DNA of 64,000 bases from Paraburkholderia flagellata (GTDB lineage Bacteria; Pseudomonadota; Gammaproteobacteria; Burkholderiales; Burkholderiaceae): positions 1,426,001 through 1,490,000 of the forward strand of contig NZ_JAJEJT010000003.1 in NCBI RefSeq assembly GCF_021390645.1. Direction: 5' to 3'. The notes under the pieces are model-generated. The model was given only the letters and a program-made list of their open reading frames with translations. It was not told where the DNA came from and made no database searches. The translations under genes were made by a program, and so were the position numbers. Positions 10,814 through 20,476 of this stretch are shown in pieces. Positions within the stretch are counted from its first letter, which is position 1, and each line of letters opens with the position of its first letter.

Positions 10814-11830
10814 TTAGGCCACGCGTATCACCACCTTGCCGAAATGCTTGCCGGCTTCGAGCCACGCGTAAGCTTCGGGCGCTTCATCGAAACCGAACAC
10901 GCGATCCACCACGGGGCGAATCTGCTGCGCGGCGATGAAACGCGTGACGTCGTCGAGCATCGTGCGGCTGCCGACCATGAGGCCGTGCAGCCGCTTGAAG
11001 CCGCCGATCACCGGAAGCAGCGCGAGTTCGGGGCCCGCGAAACTCGTCACGCCGCCGATGATCGAAACGAGCCCGCCCATCTTCGCCGCGGCCACCGAGC
11101 GCGGCAGCGTATCGCGTCCGCCCACTTCCACGACGATATCCGCGCCTTCGCCGCGTGTGAGCTTCAGCACTTCGTTCTGCCATTCGGAGTGCGAACGATA
11201 ATTGATCGTCTCGTTCGCGCCAAGCGAGCGCGCGCGTTCGAGCTTCTCGTCGCTCGACGAGGTGACGATGGTCCGCAAGCCCGCCGCGTGGGCGAGTTGC
11301 AGCGCCCAGATCGATACGCCGCCGGTGCCGAGCAGCACCACGGTCGCGCCGGGCTGCGCCGCGCCATCGACGAAGATTGCATTCCAGGCCGTGATGCCGG
11401 CGCACGAAATTGTCGCGGCCTCCTCGTAGCTCAAGTGTGCGGGAATCGAAACGAGCGAGGTCTCCGTGGCGACGAAGCGCTCGGCCAGCACGCCGTCGAA
11501 TTGTGCGCCGGGCGTTTCGCGCACTTTCCAGGGTGCGGGCGCGCCATCCACCCAATGCGGGAAGTAGGTGTTGATCACGCGGTCGCCGGCTTTGAAGCGC
11601 GTGACGGCCGCGCCGACTTCGACCACTTCGCCCGCGCCGTCGGCGACCGGCACGAGCGGCGCGTCGCCGAGTCCAAGGTAATCGCCGCGCGCGAACATCA
11701 GGTCGCGATAGTTGAGCGACGCCGCGTGAATTTTCACGACCACGTCATGCGGGCCGCTCGCGCGCGGCGTGAAGTCGGTGCGCGCGAGTGCGCCATGGCC
11801 ACTGCCGGCCTTGAGTTTCCATGCGTTCAT
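10814..11830 (-). CDS. zinc-independent MDR oxidoreductase, quinone reductase-like
   Basis: 338-residue medium-chain dehydrogenase/reductase. N-terminal GroES-like catalytic domain (HAASLNYRDLMFARGDY is the quinone-oxidoreductase signature), then a Rossmann domain with GTGGVSIWALQLA. The structural-zinc cysteine cluster is absent, so it is probably an NADPH-dependent quinone or enone reductase rather than an alcohol dehydrogenase. ATG at 11830 is chosen; upstream extension has no similarity. Divergent from the LysR gene at 11941, its likely regulator. Confidence 0.85.
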   Translation of the reverse strand: MNAWKLKAGSGHGALARTDFTPRASGPHDVVVKIHAASLNYRDLMFARGDYLGLGDAPLVPVADGAGEVVEVGAAVTRFKAGDRVINTYFPHWVDGAPAPWKVRETPGAQFDGVLAERFVATETSLVSIPAHLSYEEAATISCAGITAWNAIFVDGAAQPGATVVLLGTGGVSIWALQLAHAAGLRTIVTSSSDEKLERARSLGANETINYRSHSEWQNEVLKLTRGEGADIVVEVGGRDTLPRSVAAAKMGGLVSIIGGVTSFAGPELALLPVIGGFKRLHGLMVGSRTMLDDVTRFIAAQQIRPVVDRVFGFDEAPEAYAWLEAGKHFGKVVIRVA

Positions 11831-11940
11831 GACTGCTCCAGTACGAGTGGGAGCACCTATGATAGTGTTGCTTGTGCGGCGACATTGGTGAGATTCTGGA
11901 CCTTCGTTGTCGCCGCAAGGGATACAAAAGGAGTCAAGCA

Positions 11941-12885
11941 ATGGACGATCGCCTGAGCGGCGTGGCCGAATTCGTGGACGTGGTGGACGCGGGCAGTTTC
12001 GCTGCCGCGGGCGAGCGTCTTGGCGTGACGCGCTCGGCGGTCGCGAAGATCGTCGCGCGGCTCGAGCAGCGCCTGGGCGTGCGTCTGCTGCAACGGACCA
12101 CGCGCAGTTTGAGCCTCACCGACGAAGGCCACGCCTACTACGAGCAGTGCCGCCGCGTGCTGGGCGAACTGAGCGCCGTGGAAGCCGCCTTCGATCACGG
12201 CCGGCGCGAGCCCTCGGGGCGTTTGCGGATCAGTGCGCCGGTGCTGTTCGGGCGCCAGTGCGTCGCGCCCGTGGTGCGGCGGCTCGTGGAGGAGTATCCG
12301 CGTCTGAATGTCGAACTCTCGTTCAGCGACCGCGTGGCCGATCTCGTCGAGGACGGCTTCGATCTGGCCGTGCGCATCGGCACGCTGCCCGATTACGGCA
12401 CGCTCGTCGCGCGCCGGCTCGGCGTGCAGCGGATGGGCATCTGCGCGTCGCCTGCGTATCTCGCGCAGCACGGCAAGCCCGCGGACGTCGCCGCGCTCGC
12501 CACGCATACCGGCATCGCGTATGGCCGCGCCGGGCAGACTCCGGCGTGGCGTGTGCGCGGCCCGGGCGGTGAAGTCGAGGAGTGCCGGCTCGCGTCGCGG
12601 CTGTGCTTCGACGACCTGCTGGCGATTGCCGATGCGGCCGCCGCCGGCGCCGGTCTCGCGTGGCTGCCGTGCTGGCTCATGGGCCCGTATTTGAGCGACG
12701 GACGGCTCGAACTCGTCATGGACAGCAAGAGCGTGATGGGCGACGAAGTCCACGTCGTGCGGCAGAAGGCGCGGCATATGCCGTCGAAGGTGCGCGTGGC
12801 GGTAGATGCGCTCGTCGCGGATATTTCGCGCATGCTCGGCGCTGAAGAGCAGCACGCGGAGCATGCCCACCTCGGCATAAATTGA
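11941..12885 (+). CDS. LysR family transcriptional regulator
   Basis: 314-residue LysR-type regulator with the HTH in residues 1-60 (FVDVVDAGSFAAAGERLGVTRSAVAK) and an effector domain typical of the AaeR/CrgA-like subgroup (QRTTRSLSLTDEG, DLAVRIGTLPDYG). AAGGAG precedes the ATG by 8 bases. It is separated by 110 bases from the divergent MDR oxidoreductase, the probable target (inferred). Confidence 0.88.
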   Translation: MDDRLSGVAEFVDVVDAGSFAAAGERLGVTRSAVAKIVARLEQRLGVRLLQRTTRSLSLTDEGHAYYEQCRRVLGELSAVEAAFDHGRREPSGRLRISAPVLFGRQCVAPVVRRLVEEYPRLNVELSFSDRVADLVEDGFDLAVRIGTLPDYGTLVARRLGVQRMGICASPAYLAQHGKPADVAALATHTGIAYGRAGQTPAWRVRGPGGEVEECRLASRLCFDDLLAIADAAAAGAGLAWLPCWLMGPYLSDGRLELVMDSKSVMGDEVHVVRQKARHMPSKVRVAVDALVADISRMLGAEEQHAEHAHLGIN

Positions 12886-13047
12886 CGAAATTTCATCAAG
12901 ATTTCCATTGAGCGCGACTGGCGCGCCGCTTATGTTTGATCCGACGAAGCAGCCAACCGGATCACGGAGACGCCAGCGCAGTTGCCAGATGCGCGGCAAA
13001 CCCCGAGGTCAAGCTCAAGAGCCTGCTTTGATACGAAAAACGGAGAC

Positions 13048-13914
13048 ATGATGGCGCAACGACTCCTGGTGTTCCAGTCGCTCTGGTCGATGGAACGCCG
13101 CCATACCGATGGCTACGAGCGCACGCTCGAAGAAAACGTGCGGATGATCGCCGAAGCGGGCTTCGACGGCGTGAGCGCGCATTGCACGAATCGCGAGGAC
13201 GTAAAGCGCCTCGCCGAACTACGCAAATCATACGGGCTGGCGGCCGAGGGCCAGTGCTTCCCCACGACCGTCGACGACTTGCAGCCGGTGCTTGAACTTG
13301 CCACTGAATTCGGCCTGCACCATGTCGATCTTCAACCCGACGTGCGCCCACGCACGCAGCGCGAGGCGCTCGCGTTACTGGACGGCTGGCAACGCCTGAC
13401 CGAGCAGGTCAGCATACCCGTCTACATCGAAACGCATCGCGACCGCCTGACGACAGACCTGTATTTCATGCTCGATCTGCTCGACGCGCGGCCCGACCTC
13501 AAGCTGCTCGGCGATATTTCGCACTACCTCGTGGGGCGCGAGTTCGCATGGCCGGTATCGGAGGAGAATCACGCGCTCATGCATCGCATACTCGATGCTT
13601 CCTGGGCTTTTCATGGCCGCGTGGCCAGCCGCGAACAGGTGCAGATCGAGCTATCCTTCGCGCCGCACCGCAAATGGGTGGATCTCTTTCTCGACTGGTG
13701 GCGCTATGGCTTTCACTCGTGGCGCAAGCGCGCGGGCGCGGACGATACGCTTGCGTTCACCTGCGAGCTCGGGCCGCAGCCTTACGCGATCATCGGTCCG
13801 GACGGCAACGACACGACCGACCGCTGGCGCGAATCGCTGCTCATGCGCGACTGGATACGCGAGCTGTGGCTAGAGGTCGTAAAGGAAGCTGCGCGCGAAA
13901 GTGCCGCCGCCTGA
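13048..13914 (+). CDS. sugar phosphate isomerase/epimerase, TIM barrel
   Basis: 288-residue AP-endonuclease-2-like TIM barrel (xylose isomerase-like) protein; members isomerise or epimerise keto-sugars using a divalent metal. Candidate metal ligands include the Glu of VYIETHRDR, Asp in LLGDISHY, the His in SFAPHRKW and the Glu of AFTCELGPQPY. ATG at 13048 (or the adjacent 13051) follows GGAG. Convergent with a LacI-type regulator 10 bases away, suggesting a sugar or cyclitol substrate. The specific substrate is not recognisable. Confidence 0.75.
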   Translation: MMAQRLLVFQSLWSMERRHTDGYERTLEENVRMIAEAGFDGVSAHCTNREDVKRLAELRKSYGLAAEGQCFPTTVDDLQPVLELATEFGLHHVDLQPDVRPRTQREALALLDGWQRLTEQVSIPVYIETHRDRLTTDLYFMLDLLDARPDLKLLGDISHYLVGREFAWPVSEENHALMHRILDASWAFHGRVASREQVQIELSFAPHRKWVDLFLDWWRYGFHSWRKRAGADDTLAFTCELGPQPYAIIGPDGNDTTDRWRESLLMRDWIRELWLEVVKEAARESAAA

Positions 13915-13924
13915 AACGGGAAAC

Positions 13925-14989
13925 TCAATTCCCAACGCCCAGATACGGATTGCGCCTCACATTCGCCGAGCAGAAAATCCGGAACTCCACCGGCCCCGGA
14001 GGCGCGGGCGTTTCGAGCACGCCGCATGCGTTGAGCACATGCTCCAGCGCTGAGATGACCTGCCCGTCCGGGTCCTGGTCGATGGCGATGTCCATCGTTC
14101 CCTGCTCGATGTACTGGCGGTGCAGGTCGAGCATTTCATGGCCGGCCCACACGATCTTTCCCGCCGCGCCCACCTTGCGCAACGCGGCCTCGATTCCCGC
14201 CGACGCATAGCCGCTGTTATAGATGCCGACCACGTCGCCGCGTTTGAGCGACTTGAGCACCGCGCGATGGCATTGGTCCACGTCATCGAGCGATTCCACG
14301 GCTTCCTCGTCGCAAACGAGGTGCGGAAACGATTCGGCCAATTGTTCGCGGCATCCGCTGATCCGCTCGATATGCGCGTGATAGTCCTTGCGCGAGCAGA
14401 TCAGCAGCACGCGGCCTGGCGCTTTCGCGAGGCGCCCGACGAAATAGCCCGCCGTGCGGCCCGCAAGCCGGTTGTCGATGCCCGCGTAATGCACACGCTC
14501 GACCGCATCGATATCGGTGACCATCGTCACCACGGCCTCGCCTTGGACGATCACGGTGCGCAGTGCGTCGCGCACCGCCGCCGTATCGTGCGTGGTGACG
14601 ATCAAGCCCGCGCGTTTGTAGTTCGGTTTCAGGATGGCGCGCGTGATGACGTCGTCGTCGGCTTCGGGCAGGAACTGCCGATGCAGCACGATGCGCCGGT
14701 CGAGCATTTGCATGGAGCGTTCGAGGCACAGTGTCAGCCGCTGGAAGAACGGCGCGCTGTTTTGCGGCAGCAAAACGTCGATATGTACGAGCCCGTGATA
14801 CGTTTCGGGCAACACACGCGGCACGCCGAGCTGGCGGGCGGCAGCTACGACACGCGCGCGCATCGCGGCGGACACGCTGCCGCGCTCGTTGAGCACGCGG
14901 TCGACGGTGGCGGGGCTCACGCCCGCGGCTTGCGCGATCTCCACGAAACGCGCCGTGCGCTTGCGGCGCGGCGAAGCGGTATCCGTCAT
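13925..14989 (-). CDS. LacI family transcriptional regulator
   Basis: 354-residue LacI-type regulator: basic N-terminus, HTH (FVEIAQAAGVSPATVDRVLNERG, about 15-37) and a ribose-binding-protein-like sensor domain. The VDRVLNERGSVS variant is typical of the LacI subgroup that controls sugar and inositol-like catabolism in Burkholderia. Convergent with the isomerase gene; a control link is plausible from position only. GGAGACGCCC precedes the ATG. Confidence 0.85.
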   Translation of the reverse strand: MTDTASPRRKRTARFVEIAQAAGVSPATVDRVLNERGSVSAAMRARVVAAARQLGVPRVLPETYHGLVHIDVLLPQNSAPFFQRLTLCLERSMQMLDRRIVLHRQFLPEADDDVITRAILKPNYKRAGLIVTTHDTAAVRDALRTVIVQGEAVVTMVTDIDAVERVHYAGIDNRLAGRTAGYFVGRLAKAPGRVLLICSRKDYHAHIERISGCREQLAESFPHLVCDEEAVESLDDVDQCHRAVLKSLKRGDVVGIYNSGYASAGIEAALRKVGAAGKIVWAGHEMLDLHRQYIEQGTMDIAIDQDPDGQVISALEHVLNACGVLETPAPPGPVEFRIFCSANVRRNPYLGVGN

Positions 14990-15170
14990 GGGGCGTCTCC
15001 ATCCATTTCGTTGACTAGCCAGCGCTTGAAAGCCCGCGCGGCGTTACTCGCGGATGACGCCTCCATCGAAGCATGAATGACGTCCTTTGATACACTGCTG
15101 CAACAGCGAGGCTCGGTGTTTGTGCCACGCAAACTCACGCAGACAGACGAAAATCATAATAAGGAAAGTC

Positions 15171-15488
15171 ATGACAAGGCATCTTCGATGGAGTTCCGCC
15201 CTGCGGACTTCGATTAGTCTGGTCGGCCTGCTCTGCGCGCACGCCGCGCTGGCAGATGGTCAGTCGTCCTATGATGATTGTATGCTGGCTGGATTGCGCG
15301 ACGCCCGCAATGAGGCCGCATCGAACTATATCCAGCGCTCGTGCTACGCGCTGTATCGCAATGGCGAAATGCTGTTGCCGCGCGAGAAGGCATATCACGA
15401 GTGCATCCTGCAGAATATGCCGGGCGCGAGAGAACCTTCCGCGATCGCGCGGATCGCTCAGATCTGCTCCCGGCGGGGGCAGTTGTAA
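15171..15488 (+). CDS. small secreted four-cysteine protein, VF_A0006-like
   Basis: 105-residue precursor with signal peptide (residues 1-29, cleaved after ALA). The mature part has exactly four cysteines in CMLAG, SCYAL, ECILQ and ICSRR contexts, able to form two disulfides in the periplasm; this matches the VF_A0006 family of four-cysteine proteins, of unknown function. AAGGAAAG precedes the ATG. Followed at once by a bidirectional terminator. Confidence 0.7.
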   Translation: MTRHLRWSSALRTSISLVGLLCAHAALADGQSSYDDCMLAGLRDARNEAASNYIQRSCYALYRNGEMLLPREKAYHECILQNMPGAREPSAIARIAQICSRRGQL

Positions 15489-15506
15489 GTCCGCGCCACC
15501 ATAGAA

Positions 15507-15533
15507 AAAGCCCACGATGAAGTGGGCTTTTTT
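15507..15533. terminator. bidirectional rho-independent terminator
   Basis: Stem AAAGCCCAC / GTGGGCTTT with loop GATGAA, flanked by A and T runs on the two sides (ends TTTTTT), so it can stop both the four-cysteine gene and the convergent mmsA. Confidence 0.88.
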
Positions 15534-15549
15534 CGTTCACCAACAGTCG

Positions 15550-17061
15550 TTACTTCGCCACCGGCATCGAAAACTCGGCACCCTTTTCGGTGCTTTCCGG
15601 CCAGCGCTGCATGATCGACTTCTGCTTTGTATAGAAGCGCACGCCTTCTTCGCCATAGGCGTGCATATCGCCGAAGAGGCTGCGCTTCCAGCCGCCAAAG
15701 CCGTGCCATGCCATCGGCACCGGAATCGGCACGTTGATGCCCACCATGCCCACTTCGATCTGGCGGCCGAACTCGCGCGCCACATTGCCGTCGCGCGTGA
15801 AGCAGGCCACGCCGTTGCCGAACTCGTGGTCGTTGATCAGTTGCACCGCTTCGGCAAAGTCCTTTGCGCGCACGCAGGCGAGCACCGGCCCGAAGATCTC
15901 TTCCTTGTAGATGCGCATTTCAGGCGTGACGTTGTCGAACAGCGTGCCGCCGGTGAAGAAGCCATTTTCATGGCCCGGCACCTTCAGGCCGCGCCCGTCG
16001 ACCACGAGCGTCGCGCCTTCTTCCACGCCGGTCGCGATATAGCCTTCGATGCGTTCGAGCGCCTGCTTCGTGACGATCGGGCCCATTTCCGCGTCGGCTT
16101 CCATGCCGTTCCTGATCTTCAGCGTGCGGGCGCGCTCGGCGAGGCGCGGCACGATCTTGTCGGCCACGTCGCCCACCAGCACCGCCACCGAAATCGCCAT
16201 ACAGCGCTCGCCGGCCGACCCGTAGCCCGCGCCGATCAGCGCATCCACGGTTTGTTCGATATCGGCGTCGGGCATCACGACCATGTGGTTCTTCGCGCCG
16301 CCCAGCGCCTGCACACGCTTGCCGTGCTTCGCACCGGTCTCGTAGATATAGTTCGCGATCGGCGTGGAGCCCACGAAGCTCACAGCCTTCACGTCGCGGT
16401 GCGCGAGGAGGGCGTCGACCACGACCTTGTCGCCCTGCACAACGTTGAATACGCCATCGGGCAGGCCGGCTTCCTTGAGCAGACGCGCCATGAAAAGCGA
16501 GGCCGAGGGATCGCGCTCACTAGGCTTGAGAATGAACGTGCAGCCCGCTGCGAGCGCCACCGGGAACATCCAGCACGGCACCATGCAGGGGAAGTTGAAC
16601 GGCGTGATGCCGGCTACCACGCCCAGCGGCTGGCGCACGGTCCAGTTGTCCATGCCCGTGGAAACCTGCTCGGTGTAGTCGCCCTTGAGCAGTTGCGGAA
16701 TGCCGCAGGCAAACTCGATCACGTCGATGCCGCGCGCGACTTCGCCCTGCGCGTCGGAGAACACCTTGCCATGCTCGGCCGTGATGATGGCCGCGAGTTC
16801 GTCCTTATGGCGGTTCATCAGTTCGAGAAAACGCAGCATGACGCGCGCGCGCCGAATGGGCGGCGTGTCGCGCCAGGCCGGGAACGCGGCTTTCGCGCTC
16901 GCCACGGCGGCGTCCACGTCGGCGACTTCACCCAGTACGAGACGGCGCGCGGCGGCGCCGGTCGCGGGGTTGAAGACCGCTTGCGTGCGGTCGCCCGCGC
17001 CGCGTTCGGTCTTGCCGCCGATAAAGTGGATCACGTCTGCGGAATCGGTGTAGGCCTGCAT
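15550..17061 (-). CDS. mmsA: methylmalonate-semialdehyde dehydrogenase, CoA-acylating
   Basis: 503-residue aldehyde dehydrogenase of the MmsA/IolA type, converting (methyl)malonate semialdehyde plus CoA and NAD+ to propionyl- or acetyl-CoA; used in valine, beta-alanine and myo-inositol breakdown. Distinguishing features: [27 protein letters not shown], the [17 protein letters not shown] segment and the catalytic cysteine in GSAGERCMA. Length matches (about 500). Divergent from the LysR gene at 17246 across a 184-base region with a palindrome at 17140, suggesting LysR control. No mmsB is adjacent. Confidence 0.93.
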   Translation of the reverse strand: MQAYTDSADVIHFIGGKTERGAGDRTQAVFNPATGAAARRLVLGEVADVDAAVASAKAAFPAWRDTPPIRRARVMLRFLELMNRHKDELAAIITAEHGKVFSDAQGEVARGIDVIEFACGIPQLLKGDYTEQVSTGMDNWTVRQPLGVVAGITPFNFPCMVPCWMFPVALAAGCTFILKPSERDPSASLFMARLLKEAGLPDGVFNVVQGDKVVVDALLAHRDVKAVSFVGSTPIANYIYETGAKHGKRVQALGGAKNHMVVMPDADIEQTVDALIGAGYGSAGERCMAISVAVLVGDVADKIVPRLAERARTLKIRNGMEADAEMGPIVTKQALERIEGYIATGVEEGATLVVDGRGLKVPGHENGFFTGGTLFDNVTPEMRIYKEEIFGPVLACVRAKDFAEAVQLINDHEFGNGVACFTRDGNVAREFGRQIEVGMVGINVPIPVPMAWHGFGGWKRSLFGDMHAYGEEGVRFYTKQKSIMQRWPESTEKGAEFSMPVAK

Positions 17062-17139
17062 GTCATCTCCTCGTCTGGTGATTGCGTGCCGCCAGTCTAC
17101 GGAGACCGCAGGGGCCGGGAAAGACTCTGTCGCTGAATT

Positions 17140-17163
17140 GATTGTTTTCAGTTGTGAACAATC
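17140..17163. promoter_or_regulatory. candidate LysR operator between mmsA and LysR gene
   Basis: Interrupted palindrome GATTGTT-N10-AACAATC, in the shape of a LysR-type recognition dyad (T-N11-A inside). It lies about midway between mmsA and the divergent regulator. Confidence 0.55.
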
Positions 17164-17245
17164 GCTCGCGGAGTCTGTGAAAGATGCGCAGTCGGCATGC
17201 TAGTATCGGCGCGGGGATCACGAGTTTTGACGCGGACTTTCATTC

Positions 17246-18187
17246 ATGGATACGCAGCGAGTCGAGGCACTCTGGACGCATTTGCACTGGCTCAATGTGC
17301 TCGCCACCCAGGGCAGCTATACCGCAGCGGCGGCGCGCCTGGGCGTGAGCAAGGCGGCAGTGAGCCAGCGCATTGCCGAACTGGAGCGAGTGGCGGGCGT
17401 GCCGCTTGTGCAGCGCACCACGCGTAGCGTGCGCTTCACGGAAGCAGGGCTGCGCCTCGTGGAAGACACGCGTGCGCAGTTCGACAGCATCGCCGCGAGT
17501 TTTGCAAGCGTGCGCGAGATGGCCGATGTGGCGCGCGGCACCGTGCGCGTCACCGCGCCCGTGGCCTTCGCGCGCCAGCAACTGGTGCCTCGGCTTGCGC
17601 AGTTTTCGCGCGCCCATTCCGAAGTGCGCGTGCAACTGGAGCTTTCCGACCGGCTTACCTCGATTGCGACCGAAGGGTTCGATCTCGCGATCCGCCATAG
17701 CGCGCAGGTGCCCGAAACGCACGTGGCCTGGAAGCTGTGCGACACGCGCTCGGTCATCGTCGCCACGCGCACTTACCTCAAGCAGCGCGGCACGCCGCAA
17801 ACGCCCGCCGATCTCGCGCAGCACGACTGTCTGTTCTATCCACGTGCGCTGGGTGCGGGCGTGTGGTCGTTCGAAAAAGCTGGCCGCCGCGCGGAAGGCG
17901 CACGCGAGACGGTAACGGTGAACGGCCCATTCTCGGCGAACAACAGCGAAGCACTGCGCGACGCGGCGCTCGAACATCTCGGCATTGCGCTGCTACCCGA
18001 CTTCAGCGCGCAGGCGGCGCTGCAGGCGGGCAAGCTTGTGGTGCTGTTGCCCAACTGGCGTCCGGTGGGCGCGTACGCTTCGCAACTGCACGTCGTGCGG
18101 CCGTATGGGGCGCAGGTGCCGCGTGCGGTCAAGCACTTTGCGGAATTCCTGCGGCAGACGTTCAAGGATGGGTTTCCGCTGGCGTGA
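17246..18187 (+). CDS. LysR family transcriptional regulator
   Basis: 313-residue LysR-type regulator. HTH at residues 14-60 (LATQGSYTAAAARLGVSKAAVSQRIAELE), then an AaeR/DsdC-like effector domain (QRTTRSVRFTEAG; GFDLAIRHS). Divergent from mmsA with a suitable palindrome between, so it probably controls methylmalonate-semialdehyde dehydrogenase; effector unknown. Confidence 0.88.
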   Translation: MDTQRVEALWTHLHWLNVLATQGSYTAAAARLGVSKAAVSQRIAELERVAGVPLVQRTTRSVRFTEAGLRLVEDTRAQFDSIAASFASVREMADVARGTVRVTAPVAFARQQLVPRLAQFSRAHSEVRVQLELSDRLTSIATEGFDLAIRHSAQVPETHVAWKLCDTRSVIVATRTYLKQRGTPQTPADLAQHDCLFYPRALGAGVWSFEKAGRRAEGARETVTVNGPFSANNSEALRDAALEHLGIALLPDFSAQAALQAGKLVVLLPNWRPVGAYASQLHVVRPYGAQVPRAVKHFAEFLRQTFKDGFPLA

Positions 18188-18296
18188 CGTGTGCGCGCAG
18201 CGACGCATTCGCCTGGCTGATGTGTTTTTGATAGATTTTTGGTATCCACGGCGCCGGCTGCCAACGTTATGCTTGAGTCCAACCGGAGGCACACGC

Positions 18297-19499
18297 ATGA
18301 ATCAGCACGAGACACCTGTGGCGGATTTGGGGCGGCAATGGTACGCCGAGCGAGAGTGTTCGCTAGACGCATTCGTGAACCGGCTGCGCGACGACGGACG
18401 CCCGTTGCGTTTCGCGAGCGATGTGCGGCAGCGCATTCCGGTGTACGACTGCCAGGCACTCCAGACCGTACTTGACGACGCGATGCAGCGCGCACAGTTG
18501 CAGGCCGAGTGGGCGTACGTGCTGCGCGACGGCGCTGGCGTGCTGGTGCTCGAACGCGCTTACGCAAACACGCAGCCAGTGGACGACGCGACCGCGGTGT
18601 TCGAATCCATCATTCGCGACGAGCGGGAGAAGGGCACGACTGGTGCGGACCATTTTGCGAAGGCAGGCGCGAACGACCGCATCTGGAATGCGCAACAGAA
18701 GCTTTGCCTCAGAGCGCCCTCCGTATTTGTGGATTACTTCGCGAACCTGCCGCTCATGGCCATGTGCGAGGCGTGGCTCGGTCCGTGCTATCAGATGACC
18801 TCGCAGGTCAACGTCGTGCGTCCTGGCGGCGCGGCGCAAGAAGCGCACCGCGATTATCACCTGGGATTCCAGACTATCGAGGAGGCGCAACGCTATCCGG
18901 CGCACGTGCATCACGTATCGCCTTTCCTCACGCTCCAGGGGGCTGTCGCTCACAGCGATATGCCGGTCGAGAGCGGACCGACGAAACTCTTGCCGTACTC
19001 GCAGCGCTATGCTGAGGGCTATCTTGCATGGCGGCGTGCTGATTTCCGCGAGTATTTCGAGGCGCATTGCGTGCAGTTGCCGCTCGCAAAGGGCGACGCC
19101 ATATTCTTCAATCCCGCGCTCTTTCATGCGGCGGGCGCGAACCGTACAGCCGACGTGCAGCGCATGGCGAACCTGCTGCAAGTTTCATCGGCTATGGGTC
19201 GCGCAATGGAGGCGCTCGACCGCACGAGCATGTGCGAAGCGATTTATCCCGTGCTGTACGAGCGCCAAAGGAAAGGACGCGCAGGCGCCGCAGTCGAACT
19301 CGCGACCGTTGCGGCCATCGCATCCTGCGCGGAGGGCTATCCGTTTCCCACCAATCTCGACCGCGACCCGCCTGTGGGCGGCCTCGCGCCAGAAAGCCAG
19401 CAGGCGCTCATGCAGCGCGCGCTGCGCGAGGACTGGGAACCGGGCAGATTCGCCGAGGTGTTGCGCGCGCATGACGCGCGACGCGACCCCGCAACCTGA
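18297..19499 (+). CDS. phytanoyl-CoA dioxygenase family protein
   Basis: 400-residue non-heme Fe(II)/2-oxoglutarate-dependent oxygenase of the PhyH superfamily. The iron facial triad is visible as His184-x-Asp186 (EAHRDYH) and distal His277 (NPALFHAAGANRT), with Arg283 placed to bind 2-oxoglutarate. ATG at 18297 follows GGAGG by 7 bases. It sits alone, convergent with the SDR gene by 3 bases; substrate cannot be deduced. Hydroxylation of an amino acid, fatty acid or small metabolite would fit the family. Confidence 0.8.
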   Translation: MNQHETPVADLGRQWYAERECSLDAFVNRLRDDGRPLRFASDVRQRIPVYDCQALQTVLDDAMQRAQLQAEWAYVLRDGAGVLVLERAYANTQPVDDATAVFESIIRDEREKGTTGADHFAKAGANDRIWNAQQKLCLRAPSVFVDYFANLPLMAMCEAWLGPCYQMTSQVNVVRPGGAAQEAHRDYHLGFQTIEEAQRYPAHVHHVSPFLTLQGAVAHSDMPVESGPTKLLPYSQRYAEGYLAWRRADFREYFEAHCVQLPLAKGDAIFFNPALFHAAGANRTADVQRMANLLQVSSAMGRAMEALDRTSMCEAIYPVLYERQRKGRAGAAVELATVAAIASCAEGYPFPTNLDRDPPVGGLAPESQQALMQRALREDWEPGRFAEVLRAHDARRDPAT

Positions 19500-19502
19500 A
19501 GC

Positions 19503-20396
19503 TCACACCTCGGAGAAGCGTGCTTCATTCAGATCGGCGATGAGCGTCGGGCCGGTCGGGCGCCAGCCGAGCCGCGCCTGGGTGAGCGCGCTCGAAGCGG
19601 GCATGTCCATGCCGACGAACATACCCATCCACCCGAAATGCGCGGCCGCGTCCTCCGGTGCGATCGAAACGGCTGGCAGGCCGAGCCCGCGGCCCAGCGC
19701 TTCGGCGATTTCGCGGCTGCTCACGCCTTCTTCGCCGACCGCGTGATAGCGCGCGCCGGGCTGCCCTTTTTCCACGGCGAGCCGGTACAGGCGCACGACG
19801 TCGGACAAATGGCCGGCCGGCCAGCGGTTCTCACCGTCGCCCACATAGGCGCAAACGCCTTTTTCACGCGCGATCGCGACGAGCGGCGTAATGAGCCCCT
19901 GGCGCAGCGGGTTGTGGACCTGCGGCAGCCGCACCGCGCCCACGTTGAGCCCTTGCTCCAGCAGCACTTGCCCGGCCAGTTCAGACGCAATGCGCGGATT
20001 GGGGTGGCTCGTATTGAGGACATCTTCGCTAGCCAGCGCGCCGTGCGGGCCGCTGCCGATGCCCGTGCCGGAGGTGATGAGCAACGGTCGATCGGAGCCG
20101 GCGAGCGCGGCGCCGAGCGCCGCGATGGCGCGCTTGTCTTTTTCGCAATTCTCGACGAAGCGCGAGAAGTCGTGATCAAAGGCGGTATGGATCACGGCGT
20201 CCGCCTGCTCGGCGCCGCTGCGCAGCGTCTGCGGGTCCTCCAGCGTGCCGCGATGCACACGGGCACCTGCGCTGGCGAGCGCCTGTGCGCCCGCCTCGGA
20301 GCGGGTCATGCCGATCACCTCGTGACCGGCTTCGATGAGTTCCGGCACGAGCGCCGAGCCAATGAAGCCGGTCGCGCCGGTCAGAAAAATACGCAT
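19503..20396 (-). CDS. NAD(P)-binding SDR family oxidoreductase
   Basis: 297-residue extended short-chain dehydrogenase (NAD-dependent epimerase/dehydratase fold). Rossmann motif GATGFIGSALVPEL at the N-terminus. The usual YxxxK is not obvious; a conserved HLSDVVRLY segment resembles atypical SDRs related to YeeZ/NmrA. The second ATG (20396) has better spacing from GGAG than the first (20402). Divergent from the MmyB-type regulator 80 bases away, the typical pairing for that regulator class. Confidence 0.82.
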   Translation of the reverse strand: MRIFLTGATGFIGSALVPELIEAGHEVIGMTRSEAGAQALASAGARVHRGTLEDPQTLRSGAEQADAVIHTAFDHDFSRFVENCEKDKRAIAALGAALAGSDRPLLITSGTGIGSGPHGALASEDVLNTSHPNPRIASELAGQVLLEQGLNVGAVRLPQVHNPLRQGLITPLVAIAREKGVCAYVGDGENRWPAGHLSDVVRLYRLAVEKGQPGARYHAVGEEGVSSREIAEALGRGLGLPAVSIAPEDAAAHFGWMGMFVGMDMPASSALTQARLGWRPTGPTLIADLNEARFSEV

Positions 20397-20476
20397 GGTC
20401 ATCTCTCCTGGGTCATGACTGGCGTACTATCTCCAAATTCTCTATACCGTTAAAGTAGTGAGTTCATCATATTAAG

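Noticed and set aside
15517..17136. 539-codon plus-strand frame
   Set aside because: It is antisense to mmsA, is His/Arg-rich with no family, and results from high GC third-codon bias.
17985..18296. N-terminal extension of the phytanoyl-CoA dioxygenase frame
   Set aside because: Overlaps the LysR gene; the ATG at 18297 has GGAGG and begins family-like sequence.
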